Source of the DNA: an uncultured Lachnospiraceae bacterium
GTDB lineage: Bacteria; Bacillota; Clostridia; Lachnospirales; Lachnospiraceae
DNA length: 64,000 nt
Direction: 5' to 3'
Assembly: GCA_949949005.1 (NCBI GenBank)
Contig: CATLHM010000011.1
Coordinates: forward strand, 49,586 to 113,585
Within the stretch, counting starts at the first letter, position 1. Every line of letters begins with the position of its first letter. The notes under the pieces are model-generated. The model saw only the letters and a program-made list of their open reading frames with translations. It was not told the origin of the DNA and did no database searches. Of the stretch, positions 24,498 through 34,001 are shown piece by piece. The translations under genes and the position numbers were made by a program.

Positions 24498-25256
24498 ATG
24501 CCAGGGACAGTACGGCTGGCCGGTTCTTATGTACAGGTAAGAAGAAAACAGACCGGTATGGTCACCTGCGGAGGTGATCAGAACTTTTTTGCCGGGGCCA
24601 TGGAAGGAACGGCAGATTTTCGCAAGCAGAAGCTGGGGTGCGGCATCACGGCGCTTGGGGATGTGTTTCTTTATCTTGCGAAAAGAGGGGCAGGCTATTG
24701 CGCCAGAGAAACGCAGAGGTATGTGAAACCTGATCTGACAGAGGATGAATACAAGGATTACTATAATCGGATTTACCGATTTGTGGGAGGAATTTTTCCC
24801 TGGGCCAGAAATGGCCTGAGTTTTTTCAGGATACAGGTGAGTTTTAACCGCATGGCGCGCAGGCATGGGTGGAAGCTCAGGGCGAGATGGGGGTTCAGTT
24901 ACGGGAAAATGGGCGGCAGGATTGAACAGATGCTCCGCCAGGATATTCCGGTTATTATGTGCATCCCGTATATGGTATTTAAGAGAGATAAGGGACAGGG
25001 GATTTTCTTTTACGAAAAGGCAGGGAGCAAATACAAAAAAGTTTGCAGGGTATCGGCCCACTATGTGGTGATATTGGGAATCGTTGAGGAAGAAGGACAA
25101 AGCTGGCTGAAAATATCTTCCTGGGGAAGGGTATACTATGTGAACTGGGAAGAGTACTGCGCTTTGCTGCGAACGCCCCTCAAGGGACAGATGGTTTACG
25201 GATGCATAAGAAGGGTACTGGAGACCATATTGGGAAATATTCTTTATATTACGTGA
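24498..25256 (+). CDS. Papain-like cysteine peptidase-fold protein
   Basis: 252 aa, start at 24498 five nt after GGAGG. KLGCGITALGDVFLYL near residue 45 resembles the catalytic-Cys helix (CG-TA---N) of C39/BtrH-like papain-fold proteins, and SAHYVVILGI with a following ISSWGRVYYVNWEEY resembles the His strand and the Asn/Ser strand. There is no signal peptide or membrane helix, so it would act in the cytosol, unlike most C39 peptidases, which are exported or fused to ABC transporters. Peptidase or acyltransferase activity is possible; substrate unknown. Confidence 0.65.
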   Translation: MPGTVRLAGSYVQVRRKQTGMVTCGGDQNFFAGAMEGTADFRKQKLGCGITALGDVFLYLAKRGAGYCARETQRYVKPDLTEDEYKDYYNRIYRFVGGIFPWARNGLSFFRIQVSFNRMARRHGWKLRARWGFSYGKMGGRIEQMLRQDIPVIMCIPYMVFKRDKGQGIFFYEKAGSKYKKVCRVSAHYVVILGIVEEEGQSWLKISSWGRVYYVNWEEYCALLRTPLKGQMVYGCIRRVLETILGNILYIT

Positions 25257-25290
25257 GATTACCATAACGACGGAAAGAGGTACATTTTTC

Positions 25291-26736
25291 ATGAAAAAGT
25301 ACAGTATGCTTACAGACAGCCCGGGAAAGTCATTGTTTTTCTTTGCGCTGCCAATGATTCTGGGAAATCTTTTCCAGCAGCTTTATTCTGCGGTGGATTC
25401 CATTATTGTGGGACAGTTTGTGGGGGAGGATGCCCTGGCGGCGGTGGGGGCGTCCTACTCTTTGACTACGGTTTTTATTATGATCGCTATAGGGGGCGGG
25501 ATCGGCGCTTCCGTGGTGATCTCTCAGTATCTTGGGGCCGGGCTGTTTGGCAAGATGAAGACCTCGGTGTACACGGCGCTGATCAGCTTTCTGACAGTCA
25601 GTATTATCATGGGCGCCGCAGGCCTGTTGCTGAGCAGAAGCATTCTCACGGCGTTAAATACGCCCGGGAACATTTTAAGTGACGCTCTGGTTTATTTGGA
25701 CATTTATTTCGTGGGGCTTCCCTTCCTTTTCATGTATAATATTTTGTCCTCCGTGTTCAATGCCCTTGGAAACTCAAAGACGCCCTTGTATCTGCTGATT
25801 TTTTCCTCCCTTTTCAACATCGTGATGGATTTGTTTTTCGTGAGAGGGCTGGGCCTTGGAATTGGGGGAGCGGCAGTGGCTACCGTTCTGGCTCAGGGAA
25901 TTTCGGCAGTGGTCTCCTTCTGCCTTTTGATGCGCGCCCTGAAGGGGTACAGGGCGGAAGAGGAGGACGCCGGAAAGGAGACAGGAGAAGAAACCGTTTG
26001 GAAAGGAGCTATCGGTGAGGAAACCCACAGAAAAGAAGGCAAAAACCAGGGAGGGGAAGGGAGCCGGAAGCTTTTCGACGTCCAGATGCTGGGAAATATG
26101 ATCAAGGTAGCTATTCCTTCTATGTTACAGCAATCTATTGTGTCTATCGGGATGCTGCTGGTACAGTCGGTGGTGAACGGGTACGGTTCCTCTGTCCTTG
26201 CGGGATATACGGCGGGCACTCGTATTGAGTCTATCTGCATTGTGCCTATGATAGCCTCGGGAAATGCGGTTTCCACATTTACCGCCCAGAATCTCGGGGC
26301 CGGCCATCCGGAGCGGGTGAAAAAGGGATATCTGGCAGCGGTGCGGATGGTGGCTGCCTTTGCGGTGATGATTTGCCTGATTCTCACCTTTTTCCATGGA
26401 AGCATTATCAATGCTTTTTTGGAGGAGGGAAGCGATCCCATTGCTTTTGAGACAGGAAATGCCTATCTGACATTCATCGCCTTTTTCTTTGTGTGTATTG
26501 GTGTGAAAGCAATCACAGACGGAGTGCTCAGAGGGGCAGGAGATGTGGTGGTCTTTACCCTTGCAAATTTAATTAATCTTGGGATAAGGGTTACGGTTGC
26601 CTTTGCCCTTTCGCCTGTGTGGGGAGTACAGGCGGTGTGGTTTGCCATTCCCATGGGATGGACAACCAATTTCGTGATCTCCTTTATCAGATATTTGTCC
26701 GGAAAGTGGAGCAGGAAAAAGTTGATAAAGACTTAA
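25291..26736 (+). CDS. MATE-family efflux transporter
   Basis: 481 aa with about 12 hydrophobic helices in two related halves. The N-terminal MATE signatures GNLFQQLYSAVDSIIVGQFVG and ALAAVGAS are clear. A hydrophilic insertion of about 45 residues between the halves (EEEDAGKETGEETVWKG region) is longer than usual. It exports cationic drugs or metabolites using Na+ or H+. The xpt gene follows after 15 nt. A second MATE gene lies at 37846. Confidence 0.93.
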   Translation: MKKYSMLTDSPGKSLFFFALPMILGNLFQQLYSAVDSIIVGQFVGEDALAAVGASYSLTTVFIMIAIGGGIGASVVISQYLGAGLFGKMKTSVYTALISFLTVSIIMGAAGLLLSRSILTALNTPGNILSDALVYLDIYFVGLPFLFMYNILSSVFNALGNSKTPLYLLIFSSLFNIVMDLFFVRGLGLGIGGAAVATVLAQGISAVVSFCLLMRALKGYRAEEEDAGKETGEETVWKGAIGEETHRKEGKNQGGEGSRKLFDVQMLGNMIKVAIPSMLQQSIVSIGMLLVQSVVNGYGSSVLAGYTAGTRIESICIVPMIASGNAVSTFTAQNLGAGHPERVKKGYLAAVRMVAAFAVMICLILTFFHGSIINAFLEEGSDPIAFETGNAYLTFIAFFFVCIGVKAITDGVLRGAGDVVVFTLANLINLGIRVTVAFALSPVWGVQAVWFAIPMGWTTNFVISFIRYLSGKWSRKKLIKT

Positions 26737-26751
26737 GAGGAGGAAAACAGG

Positions 26752-27336
26752 ATGCAATTATTGGAAGAGAGAATCCGCAGGGATGGGGTCATTAAACCTG
26801 GAAACGTACTTAAGGTGGACGGTTTTTTGAATCATCAGATGGATGTGGAGCTGTTTAATGAGATGGGAAAGGAACTAAAGCGCCTTTTTCCCAGCGAGAA
26901 GATCAATAAGATACTGACCATTGAGGCGTCGGGAATCGGCATTGCCTGTATTGCGGCCCAATATTTCCAGGTTCCGGTAGTGTTTGCCAAGAAATCCCAG
27001 AGCATCAATCTTGACGGGGAGCAGTATACCACCAGGATAGAATCCTTTACCCACAAGAGGGTCTATGATGTGATCGTATCCAAAAAGTATCTGGGAAAGG
27101 AAGATCATGTGCTGATCATTGACGACTTTCTGGCCAATGGCTGTGCGGTGGCGGGGCTCATTGAGCTGGTGCGCAGCGCGGGTGCGCAGATCGAAGGGGT
27201 GGGGATTGCCATCGAGAAGGGTTTCCAGAAGGGCGGAGAGCTTTTAAGGAGTAAAGGCCTACGAGTGGAATCGCTGGCGATCGTAGAGAGTATGAATGCG
27301 GAAACGGGTGAAATCGTGTTTCGGAATCAGGAATAG
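26752..27336 (+). CDS. xpt: Xanthine phosphoribosyltransferase
   Basis: 194 aa, the family's normal length. It converts xanthine and PRPP to XMP in purine salvage. PRPP-binding motif [13 protein letters not shown] lies near residue 125, and [25 protein letters not shown] in the N-terminus is characteristic of Xpt. AGAGGAGG precedes the ATG. No purine riboswitch is visible because the MATE gene ends 15 nt upstream; co-transcription with the transporter suggests a purine-like efflux substrate only weakly. Confidence 0.95.
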   Translation: MQLLEERIRRDGVIKPGNVLKVDGFLNHQMDVELFNEMGKELKRLFPSEKINKILTIEASGIGIACIAAQYFQVPVVFAKKSQSINLDGEQYTTRIESFTHKRVYDVIVSKKYLGKEDHVLIIDDFLANGCAVAGLIELVRSAGAQIEGVGIAIEKGFQKGGELLRSKGLRVESLAIVESMNAETGEIVFRNQE

Positions 27337-27400
27337 GAGTAAAACGGCAGCTTAGAGCTGAAAAACAGATGTTATCTACATATGGGTTGGGATTTTAATA

Positions 27401-27447
27401 AGGACTGTCATACCTGGGATTGAGTCGTTGGTATGGCAGTCCTTTTT
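27401..27447 (+). terminator. Intrinsic terminator of xpt
   Basis: 14-bp stem AGGACTGTCATACC with GGTATGGCAGTCCT (one wobble) followed by TTTTTAT. The dispersed repeat starts right at the end of the T-tract. Confidence 0.85.
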
Positions 27448-27448
27448 A

Positions 27449-27517
27449 TGCGCAGGCCCATGTACAAAGCGCTACAGCGCTTGGAAGTATGCCACTAAAG
27501 TGGCGCACGGGCCGCGG
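27449..27517. repeat. Three-way-junction dispersed repeat, copy 1
   Basis: Outer stem GCCCATGT with GCGCACGGGC region (one A-C mismatch), hairpin AAGCGC-TACA-GCGCTT, hairpin GCCACT-AA-AGTGGC. About 85 percent identical to 49548-49617. The third-stem pair A27494-T27501 is G-C in the other copy, a compensatory change. Confidence 0.85.
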
Positions 27518-27587
27518 CGAGCAGGGAGAAAATCTTTCCTACTCGATCGCAGGGGAAAATCTACCCCTAATCAATTCGTGTCAGGTG

Positions 27588-30335
27588 CTATTCAGCCGGC
27601 GCAACTCCATTGCTGTCATCCGGAGGCGGAGCCGCTTCCGCCGGAGGCGTCTGCGGCGTGGCGCTGCCCTCTATGGCCTGTTGCTGGGCTGCCGCCTGAG
27701 CGGCTGCAACCATTTCGGCACGCTGCTGTTCAATGATAGCCTCGATACCCGGCTGTGCCATAAACTCTGCGGTATGGGGACAAGGCCCGGCCTGATCCTG
27801 GGGAACCACCACCGTGGAAACGCTGCCGTCCTCGTTGGTTACCTGCTGGGTGATGGCGGAGCCCTGTTGCAGGGAAGGAGGCTCTACGGGCATCAGCTCC
27901 CGGATGCTCTCAACGGCAAAAGGACATTGCTCGCTGGCAGGTAGGCCACAGTACTGGCAGATCATACCCCGATAGTGGACGTCGCAGCTCTCCGTGGGAA
28001 CAGTCCCCTCCGCAAAATACTCGGATTTCAGAGTGCCGTCGCAGACACCCGCAATCGGAAGCTTGCCGGATTTGGCGCATACGGTTGCCTGTACCAGCCC
28101 GCTGGAGGGCATGGGGAAGGATTCGCTGGGCAACCCTTCATGGATTCTTTCCATTACCGCTCGCCAGAGCTTTTTGGCAAGATTTCTTTCCTCGCCCTTT
28201 CTGAGCTTGGTGTTATTATCGTAGCCCGTCCATGTGGTGGCCGTGTAATAAGGCGTATAGCCTGTAAACCATACGTCATTGTAGTCTGAGGTGGTACCGG
28301 TCTTACCGGCAATGGCCATTCCTCCAAAGTTGACGGAGGTACCCGTACCCTGGGTGACCACATCCATCATGGCGTCGGTCAAAAGCCATGCGGTAGTTTC
28401 CTTGATTACCTGTCTGGAATCAGGCTCTGTGTTGTCCAGGATCACATTGCCATCGTGGTCGATGACTTTGGTGTAAAGCTTGGGCTTGATATAGGTTCCG
28501 CCATTGGCGATGGTGGCATAGGCAGCGTTTAATTCTTCGTTGGTGACGCCCACCGTAAGTCCTCCCAGAGCAAGAGACTGCTGGATATCGGAGAAAATCT
28601 GTGTCTCCCCGTTTACCGTGATCTCCTTGCGGTCTACCACGGTGGTAAACCCAAAGTTTTTCACATAATCAAAGCCAAGCTGAGGCGTAATCATGGTCAG
28701 GGTCTTAACAGCCAGAATGTTCATGGAATCAATGATACCCTGACGCAGGGAATTTAATCCTCTGTAGCCCGAATACCAGTTGTTTACCGGCCGGCCGTTG
28801 GCATAGTTAAAGGGCGCATCGTTGACCATGGTGGCAAGGGTAAGCCCTGCACTGTCAAAAGCGGGAGCGTAAGCCGCAACCACCTTAAAGGTGGAACCAG
28901 GCTGACGCTTGGCGTCCGTAGCTCTGTTAAGGGTCCGGCTGGCTTCCTTGGTTCCCCGGCCGCCCACCATGGCAAGTACATAGCCGGTGTGCTGATCCTC
29001 AATGGTGAGGGATACCTGGGGCTGGGGGGTCAGGGAAATGTTCTCGTCAAAGACTTCGTCCCCGGAGCTCAAATGAGCCAGCTTATATTCCTCAATCTGG
29101 GCATAGGCCTCCTCATGGGTGTTGAAAATCAGGTTAAAGGAAGGATTTTGCTCCTTGAAATAGCTCTGGAGCATTTCCGTGCTGTGGTTTTCATAATCCC
29201 CGTTTGCCTTTTTGATGGTCAGGGCATAATTCAAATACCAGCGGGTATCTGCGGGATAATTCTCTTCATTGGAAAAGACTTCGTCGCAGATCGCCTGGAT
29301 ATTGGGATCCTGAGTGGAGTAGATTTTCAGTCCGCCGCTGTAAAGGAGGGTGAAAGCCTGAGTCTCATTGTAGCCCGCCGCAAGCAAATCATTCATCACA
29401 TCATCGGTCAATGCATCTACAAAGTATGTATTCACCGATGATTCCTCCACAGTTTCATTGACGGTCTGAATACGGGAGTATACGTCGTCTGCCATAGCCT
29501 CGTCATATTCTGCTTGGTCAATGTAGCCCTGCTCCAACATATCCCCCAAAACTTTTTTACGCCTATCAGCGTTTTGTTCGGGATGGGAGATAGGATTATA
29601 TTTGGATGGGTTCTGGGTAATGCCGGCGATCACTGCGCACTCGGAGAGATTCAGGGAATTGACCGACTTATTGAAATAGCGCAGGGAAGCGGCCTGTACG
29701 CCAAGGGTGTTCTGGCCTAAGTTGATGGTATTCATGTAATTGAGCAAAACCTCGTCCTTGGACATGGTTTTGGACAGCTCAATAGCCAGGTACTGCTCCT
29801 GGATTTTTCGCTTCATACTGTCGGCGAACCCGGTTTCGCTTGTCCAGTCTGTAAAGACGTTATTTTTTAGGAGCTGCTGGGTGATGGTACTGGCCCCTTC
29901 CGTAAAATGAAACTTGTTGGCAATGCCGATATAGGCGGCCCTGAAAATACCTTTGATGTCAATACCGTTGTGCTCATAAAAACGCTGATCCTCCACAGCC
30001 ACGAAGGCGTGGGCCAGATCCTCCGGAATCATGTCCTGGGTCACAGGGATCCGGTTGGAGTTCTGGGAGATCAGCTTAGCCGTCTGATTGCCCTCCAAAT
30101 CGTAAACAAAGGTGGAAAAGCGGGTAGGAGTAACCTTGATGTTTTCAATGCTGGGCGAGGTGTCAATGATACCCTTAAATACGCCGAATCCCATGCTGAT
30201 ACCGATGATGCCAAAGGCGATCACACCCAGCAGGGAGAGATTCAGCACCGAGACAAGGAACTTTTTCCCGATTTTTGTGGAAGTGGCATGCAGGGATTTT
30301 TGCTTGGCCCTGATGCCTCTCTTGCTGTAGTTCAT
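27588..30335 (-). CDS. Class A penicillin-binding protein (PBP1A-type)
   Basis: 915 aa bifunctional peptidoglycan synthase. One membrane helix near residue 35, GT51 glycosyltransferase domain (EDQRFYEHNGIDIKGI, ASTITQQLLKN, KRKIQEQYLAIELS), then a transpeptidase domain with catalytic Ser in PGSTFK, the SMN triad and GKTGTTSDYN. The tail beyond about residue 800 has PASTA-less low-complexity sequence with Gln/Ala/Pro (AAAQAAAQQQAIEGS). Wide intergenic region upstream (30336-30553) probably holds its promoter and that of the divergent YigZ gene. Confidence 0.95.
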   Translation of the reverse strand: MNYSKRGIRAKQKSLHATSTKIGKKFLVSVLNLSLLGVIAFGIIGISMGFGVFKGIIDTSPSIENIKVTPTRFSTFVYDLEGNQTAKLISQNSNRIPVTQDMIPEDLAHAFVAVEDQRFYEHNGIDIKGIFRAAYIGIANKFHFTEGASTITQQLLKNNVFTDWTSETGFADSMKRKIQEQYLAIELSKTMSKDEVLLNYMNTINLGQNTLGVQAASLRYFNKSVNSLNLSECAVIAGITQNPSKYNPISHPEQNADRRKKVLGDMLEQGYIDQAEYDEAMADDVYSRIQTVNETVEESSVNTYFVDALTDDVMNDLLAAGYNETQAFTLLYSGGLKIYSTQDPNIQAICDEVFSNEENYPADTRWYLNYALTIKKANGDYENHSTEMLQSYFKEQNPSFNLIFNTHEEAYAQIEEYKLAHLSSGDEVFDENISLTPQPQVSLTIEDQHTGYVLAMVGGRGTKEASRTLNRATDAKRQPGSTFKVVAAYAPAFDSAGLTLATMVNDAPFNYANGRPVNNWYSGYRGLNSLRQGIIDSMNILAVKTLTMITPQLGFDYVKNFGFTTVVDRKEITVNGETQIFSDIQQSLALGGLTVGVTNEELNAAYATIANGGTYIKPKLYTKVIDHDGNVILDNTEPDSRQVIKETTAWLLTDAMMDVVTQGTGTSVNFGGMAIAGKTGTTSDYNDVWFTGYTPYYTATTWTGYDNNTKLRKGEERNLAKKLWRAVMERIHEGLPSESFPMPSSGLVQATVCAKSGKLPIAGVCDGTLKSEYFAEGTVPTESCDVHYRGMICQYCGLPASEQCPFAVESIRELMPVEPPSLQQGSAITQQVTNEDGSVSTVVVPQDQAGPCPHTAEFMAQPGIEAIIEQQRAEMVAAAQAAAQQQAIEGSATPQTPPAEAAPPPDDSNGVAPAE

Positions 30336-30580
30336 ATTAACCTCCCTATAGAGCGATAAATCTCTTGTCTAAAACCATATAATAACATGAGTATACCAAA
30401 ATGTGGAGTCGAAATAAAGATTTTTCATATTTTATTAAGAATTGTTATTTATATAAACGAAAAAAATCTTCGTTTTTGTCATTTACAATAGAAATTATTT
30501 ACAGCTTTGTACACTTTTATTCCGGATTGTGGTAAACTGGATAGGGAATAAGTTTGGTTAGCATTAAGAAGGGACAGGCT

Positions 30581-31225
30581 ATGGCAGAAAAACAGGAGAT
30601 TTTTTTACCCTACAAAATCATAGACGAACCGGGATACGGGGAATATGAGGAAAAGAAATCCCGCTTTATCGCCCAGGCCGTGTCCGCAGCGTCGGAGGAG
30701 GAAGCGTCCGCCTTTATTGATTCGGTGAAAAAGAAATATTATGACGCCAGGCATCATTGCCCTGCCTTTATTATAGGAAGAAACAGGGAAGTTACAAGAT
30801 GCAGCGACGACGGAGAACCCAGCGGTACGGCGGGAAAGCCTATCCTGGAAGTGATGCTGGGGGGCGGTATTACCAACGCGGTCATGGTGGTTACCCGTTA
30901 TTTTGGGGGAACCCTGCTGGGAACGGGAGGGCTGGTACGTGCCTACACCCAGGCCGCCAAGGCGGCTCTTGCGGATGCAAGGATTGCAACCATGCGTTAT
31001 GGAACCCGGATCACCATTGGCGCGGACTATTCCGATGTGGGGAAAATACAGCATTTGCTGGCAGTAAAGGGGATAGTTCCTTCTGATTCCAGGTATACTG
31101 ATAAGGTGGAATTTGATATCTGCATTCCTGTAGAACAGGAGAGGGAAATGGAAAAGGCGCTGACGGAGGCAACCGCGGCGAGAGCCAAAATAGCGGTTAT
31201 CCAAAGAGAGTATTATAAGGAATGA
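30581..31225 (+). CDS. YigZ/IMPACT-family protein
   Basis: 214 aa, start at 30581 after GAAGGGACAGG. N-terminal UPF0029/IMPACT domain with the family hallmark ARHHCPAFIIG and DDGEPSGTAGKPIL, then MVVTRYFGGTLLGTGGLVRAY and a ferredoxin-like C-terminal domain (DUF1949). Function in bacteria is not settled; the eukaryotic IMPACT relative modulates Gcn2. Usually a single-copy housekeeping gene. Confidence 0.93.
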   Translation: MAEKQEIFLPYKIIDEPGYGEYEEKKSRFIAQAVSAASEEEASAFIDSVKKKYYDARHHCPAFIIGRNREVTRCSDDGEPSGTAGKPILEVMLGGGITNAVMVVTRYFGGTLLGTGGLVRAYTQAAKAALADARIATMRYGTRITIGADYSDVGKIQHLLAVKGIVPSDSRYTDKVEFDICIPVEQEREMEKALTEATAARAKIAVIQREYYKE

Positions 31226-31294
31226 ATTTTACTAAGAAAAAGGCCGGATTAGAAAAGTAAGTCATGGCATTTTTCCTGAAAGGGGGTGGTTTTT

Positions 31295-31405
31295 ATGAAA
31301 AAGAATAACAGCAAGGCTGGCAGCAATACTGATATTCCTCCTCATAGTCGGAGCATAAAAATCACACGTCAGGGAGGATACCATGGAAAAAATAAAAGAT
31401 TATGA
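31295..31405 (+). CDS. Possible 36-aa leader peptide overlapping mgtE start
   Basis: Small open frame with a very strong ribosome site (AGGGGGTGG at 31280-31288) and an ATG at 31295. It runs through the mgtE ribosome site and stops 23 nt inside mgtE in another frame. The peptide (MKKNNSKAGSNTDIPPHSRS, then a basic tail) contains a Pro-Pro pair. Layout suggests translational coupling or Mg/proline-sensitive leader control as in other Mg transporters; that is inference. Confidence 0.45.
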   Translation: MKKNNSKAGSNTDIPPHSRSIKITRQGGYHGKNKRL

Positions 31406-32732
31406 TATTGTAAAGGAACTGCTTGAGACAAAGCAGTATACCAGGCTGCGCCAGAAAATGGCGGAAATGAACGCGGCGGATATTGCAGCTATCATGGAGG
31501 AATTTGAAGAGGAGGAAATGCTGAAAATTTTTCGGATTCTTCCCAAGAATCTGGCGGCAGATGTGTTCTCCTACATGGAGGTGGACAGCCAGCAGTTTAT
31601 CATCACCAGCCTGTCGGAAAAGGATGCGGCGAACATCATCAATAATCTGATGGCGGACGATGCCACGGACTTATTGGAGGAAATGCCTGCCAATGTGGTC
31701 AAGAAGCTTCTTGCCAACGCCAATCCCGATACCAGGAGGGATATTAACGATTTGCTCCGTTATCCGGAGGATTCCGCCGGAAGCGTTATGACGGTGGAAT
31801 ACGTGGATCTGAAGGAAAATATGACGGTGGAGGAAGCCATTGCCCGTATCAGGAAGATTGGGATGGACAGCGAAACCATCAATATCTGCTACGTGCTGGA
31901 CGCCAAGCGAAAGCTGGTGGGCACCGTAGCTCTGCGCTATCTGCTGATCAGCCCCGCAGATGCGGTGATCAGTGATATCATGCATGAAAATGTGATTTAT
32001 ATTAACACGCTGATGGATCAGGAGGAGGTTGCCAGGCAGTTTCAGAAGTATGACTTTATCGCCATGCCGGTGGTGGACAATGAAGAACGGCTGGTGGGAA
32101 TCATAACGGTGGATGATGTGGTGGATATCCTCCAGGAAGAGGCCACGGAGGACATGGAAAAGATGGCAGCCATCGTGCCTACCGACAAACCCTACATGAA
32201 AACAAGTGTTATCGAAACCTGGAAGAAGCGTATGCCCTGGCTCTTGCTCCTGATGGTCTCAGCCACCTTTACGGGGAGCATACTGACCACCTTTGAGGAT
32301 GCGCTGATGGCCTACGGGGTGTTGATCGCCTATATCCCCATGCTGATGGATACCGGGGGAAATGCGGGAGGGCAGGCAAGCGTAACCATTATCCGCGGCC
32401 TGTCCCTGAATGAGATCGAGCTGGGGGATGTGTTTCAGGTGGTGTGGAAGGAGATGCGGGTGGCTTTTATGTGCGGCGCGACTCTGGCAGCTGCCAATTT
32501 TGTAAAGCTCCTGTTGCTGGACAGAGTAGGGATCATGGTGGCGCTGGTGGTGTGTCTTACATTGATAGCATCTGTTATGATTGCGAAGGTGGTGGGATGT
32601 ATGCTGCCCATGCTGGCCCGCAGGATCGGGTTTGACCCGGCGGTTATGGCAAGCCCCTTTATCACGACCATTGTGGATGTGCTTTCGCTCTTGGTGTATT
32701 TTCAGATTGCTATGAGGGTGTTGCATATTTAG
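31383..32732 (+). CDS. mgtE: MgtE-type magnesium transporter
   Basis: 449 aa, full length. Order: MgtE N domain (about 15-125, helical repeats with acidic Mg-sensing residues), tandem CBS domains (130-255), connecting plug helix, and five membrane helices (about 280-445) with the conserved pore helix MLMDTGGNAGGQASVTIIRGLSL. It is a Mg-gated channel in the inner membrane. AGGGAGG precedes the ATG. No M-box riboswitch can be found in the 157 nt upstream. Confidence 0.96.
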   Translation: MEKIKDYDIVKELLETKQYTRLRQKMAEMNAADIAAIMEEFEEEEMLKIFRILPKNLAADVFSYMEVDSQQFIITSLSEKDAANIINNLMADDATDLLEEMPANVVKKLLANANPDTRRDINDLLRYPEDSAGSVMTVEYVDLKENMTVEEAIARIRKIGMDSETINICYVLDAKRKLVGTVALRYLLISPADAVISDIMHENVIYINTLMDQEEVARQFQKYDFIAMPVVDNEERLVGIITVDDVVDILQEEATEDMEKMAAIVPTDKPYMKTSVIETWKKRMPWLLLLMVSATFTGSILTTFEDALMAYGVLIAYIPMLMDTGGNAGGQASVTIIRGLSLNEIELGDVFQVVWKEMRVAFMCGATLAAANFVKLLLLDRVGIMVALVVCLTLIASVMIAKVVGCMLPMLARRIGFDPAVMASPFITTIVDVLSLLVYFQIAMRVLHI

Positions 32733-32753
32733 TGGCGGGGAGGACACCGAACG

Positions 32754-32788
32754 CCGTGGCAGGGAAATTTCCCTGCCACGGTTGTTTC
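32754..32788 (+). terminator. Terminator of mgtE
   Basis: 28-bp perfect palindrome with CCGTGGCAGGGAAA arm, followed by TTGTTTC. Confidence 0.8.
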
Positions 32789-32885
32789 TGGCTCGCTTAA
32801 TGGTGCAACAATCCATAGAGTTGATATTATGGATGTAAGTAAAAATAACAGAAGTCATAAATGGGATAGGAATAAGTTAAGATTT

Positions 32886-32996
32886 ATGGGAATCATTATA
32901 TGCGGTTTAAATGGTACAGGAAAGAGTACGCTGGGGAAAGTCCCTGCACGCGTGGTTGACATGAAGATGTATTCTTTGCTGAAAAGGGAGATATAG
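32886..32996 (+). pseudogene. Truncated P-loop kinase remnant
   Basis: Reads MGIIICGLNGTGKSTLGK, a perfect Walker A of adenylate-kinase-like small ATPases, and then turns unrelated and stops after 36 codons. The next 160 bp before the toxin-antitoxin pair hold no gene. A decayed 5' fragment is the simplest reading. Confidence 0.65.
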
Positions 32997-33161
32997 ATTT
33001 GCGTTTATTGAGTTCGAGTGCCAAAGCGGAAATGGTAATGGTACAGAGAAATGTCGATATTTTTATATCTGACATATTTGGAAATCATAGTGTAAAAAAT
33101 TTGGTCTTCCTGCTATAATAAAATGTGTAAACAAATTTGAGGATAGAAGGAGGCTGTGATT

Positions 33162-33437
33162 ATGACTTCAGTGAATATGGAAATGCCGGAAGAAATGGTA
33201 TCATTTGTTATGCATTCAGGCAGAGAAGAACAACTTAAGCGAAATGCAATGATACTGTACCCATATGTGTATGACGGCATTATTTCTCATGGCAGGGCCG
33301 CTGAGATACTCGGTATCTTCAAAATGGATTTGATCATGTTGTATGGCAAGCTGGGAATCCCTTATATTCAGATGACGGACGATGAAATAGAAGAGGAATT
33401 AGAAACCGTGAAAGAACTGGGGGAAAAGCTGGTATGA
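33162..33437 (+). CDS. UPF0175-like antitoxin
   Basis: 91 aa. Segment LYPYVYDGIISHGRAAEILGIFKMDLIMLYGKLGIPYI resembles the UPF0175 helix-turn-helix found with DUF3368 PIN proteins. GGAGG lies 8 nt upstream of the ATG at 33162; a GTG at 33156 is too close to it. It overlaps the PIN gene by 4 bp and should neutralise it and autoregulate the pair. A TATAAT at 33114 marks the likely promoter. Confidence 0.8.
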   Translation: MTSVNMEMPEEMVSFVMHSGREEQLKRNAMILYPYVYDGIISHGRAAEILGIFKMDLIMLYGKLGIPYIQMTDDEIEEELETVKELGEKLV

Positions 33438-33940
33438 TAGTAGTTTCAGATACTACGCCGGTTCTTTCTCTGTTGAAAGCAGGCTGCCTGGGGCTGTTGG
33501 AAAAGTTATATCGGAATGTGCTAATTCCTAAAGCAGTGTACCGTGAATTAACAGAGAACCCTGCTTATTTGGAGGAGGCAGAGTTCATCAAGGCAACGAA
33601 ATTTTTTTGTGTTGTAGAAGTAGAGAATATAAAATCTGTAAATGTTCTACGCAGCGTTACCGGACTGGATGCGGGGGAGAGCGAAGCCCTTATTGTGTAT
33701 GATGAAAGGAATGCGGATTTACTTCTGATGGATGAACATAAGGGGCGCAGAATTGCAAAGCAGCTAAAGGTAAGATATATTGGCACAGCAGGCATTTTAA
33801 TGCTGGCTTATGATAAAGGGTATATCGGGCAGGTGGAAGTAAAAGTTTGTCTGGATGCTATGTTAGCTTGTCATATCAGGCTGGATAAAAAAATCTGCGA
33901 TACCGTGATGGCGCATATCGGTCTGGATGAAAGATATTAA
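33434..33940 (+). CDS. PIN-domain toxin (DUF3368 type)
   Basis: 168 aa. PIN nuclease acidic residues occur in order: D6 in VVSDTTPVLSLL, E in LDAGESEAL, D in LLLMDEHKGRRIAK. ATGA overlap with the antitoxin gives coupled translation. DUF3368 PINs are thought to be RNases in VapBC-like modules; the target RNA is unknown. Confidence 0.83.
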   Translation: MIVVSDTTPVLSLLKAGCLGLLEKLYRNVLIPKAVYRELTENPAYLEEAEFIKATKFFCVVEVENIKSVNVLRSVTGLDAGESEALIVYDERNADLLLMDEHKGRRIAKQLKVRYIGTAGILMLAYDKGYIGQVEVKVCLDAMLACHIRLDKKICDTVMAHIGLDERY

Positions 33941-34001
33941 ATAATAGTGAAGCTTCTCTGTGGCAATAGAAAATATGTCAGAATGAAAATATGCAATTCC
34001 A

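Noticed and set aside
26737..26751. Purine riboswitch before xpt
   Set aside because: Only 15 nt separate xpt from the upstream transporter gene; no room for an aptamer.
31226..31382. M-box riboswitch before mgtE
   Set aside because: The region is only 157 nt, contains a small frame with its own ribosome site, and shows no M-box core or terminator.
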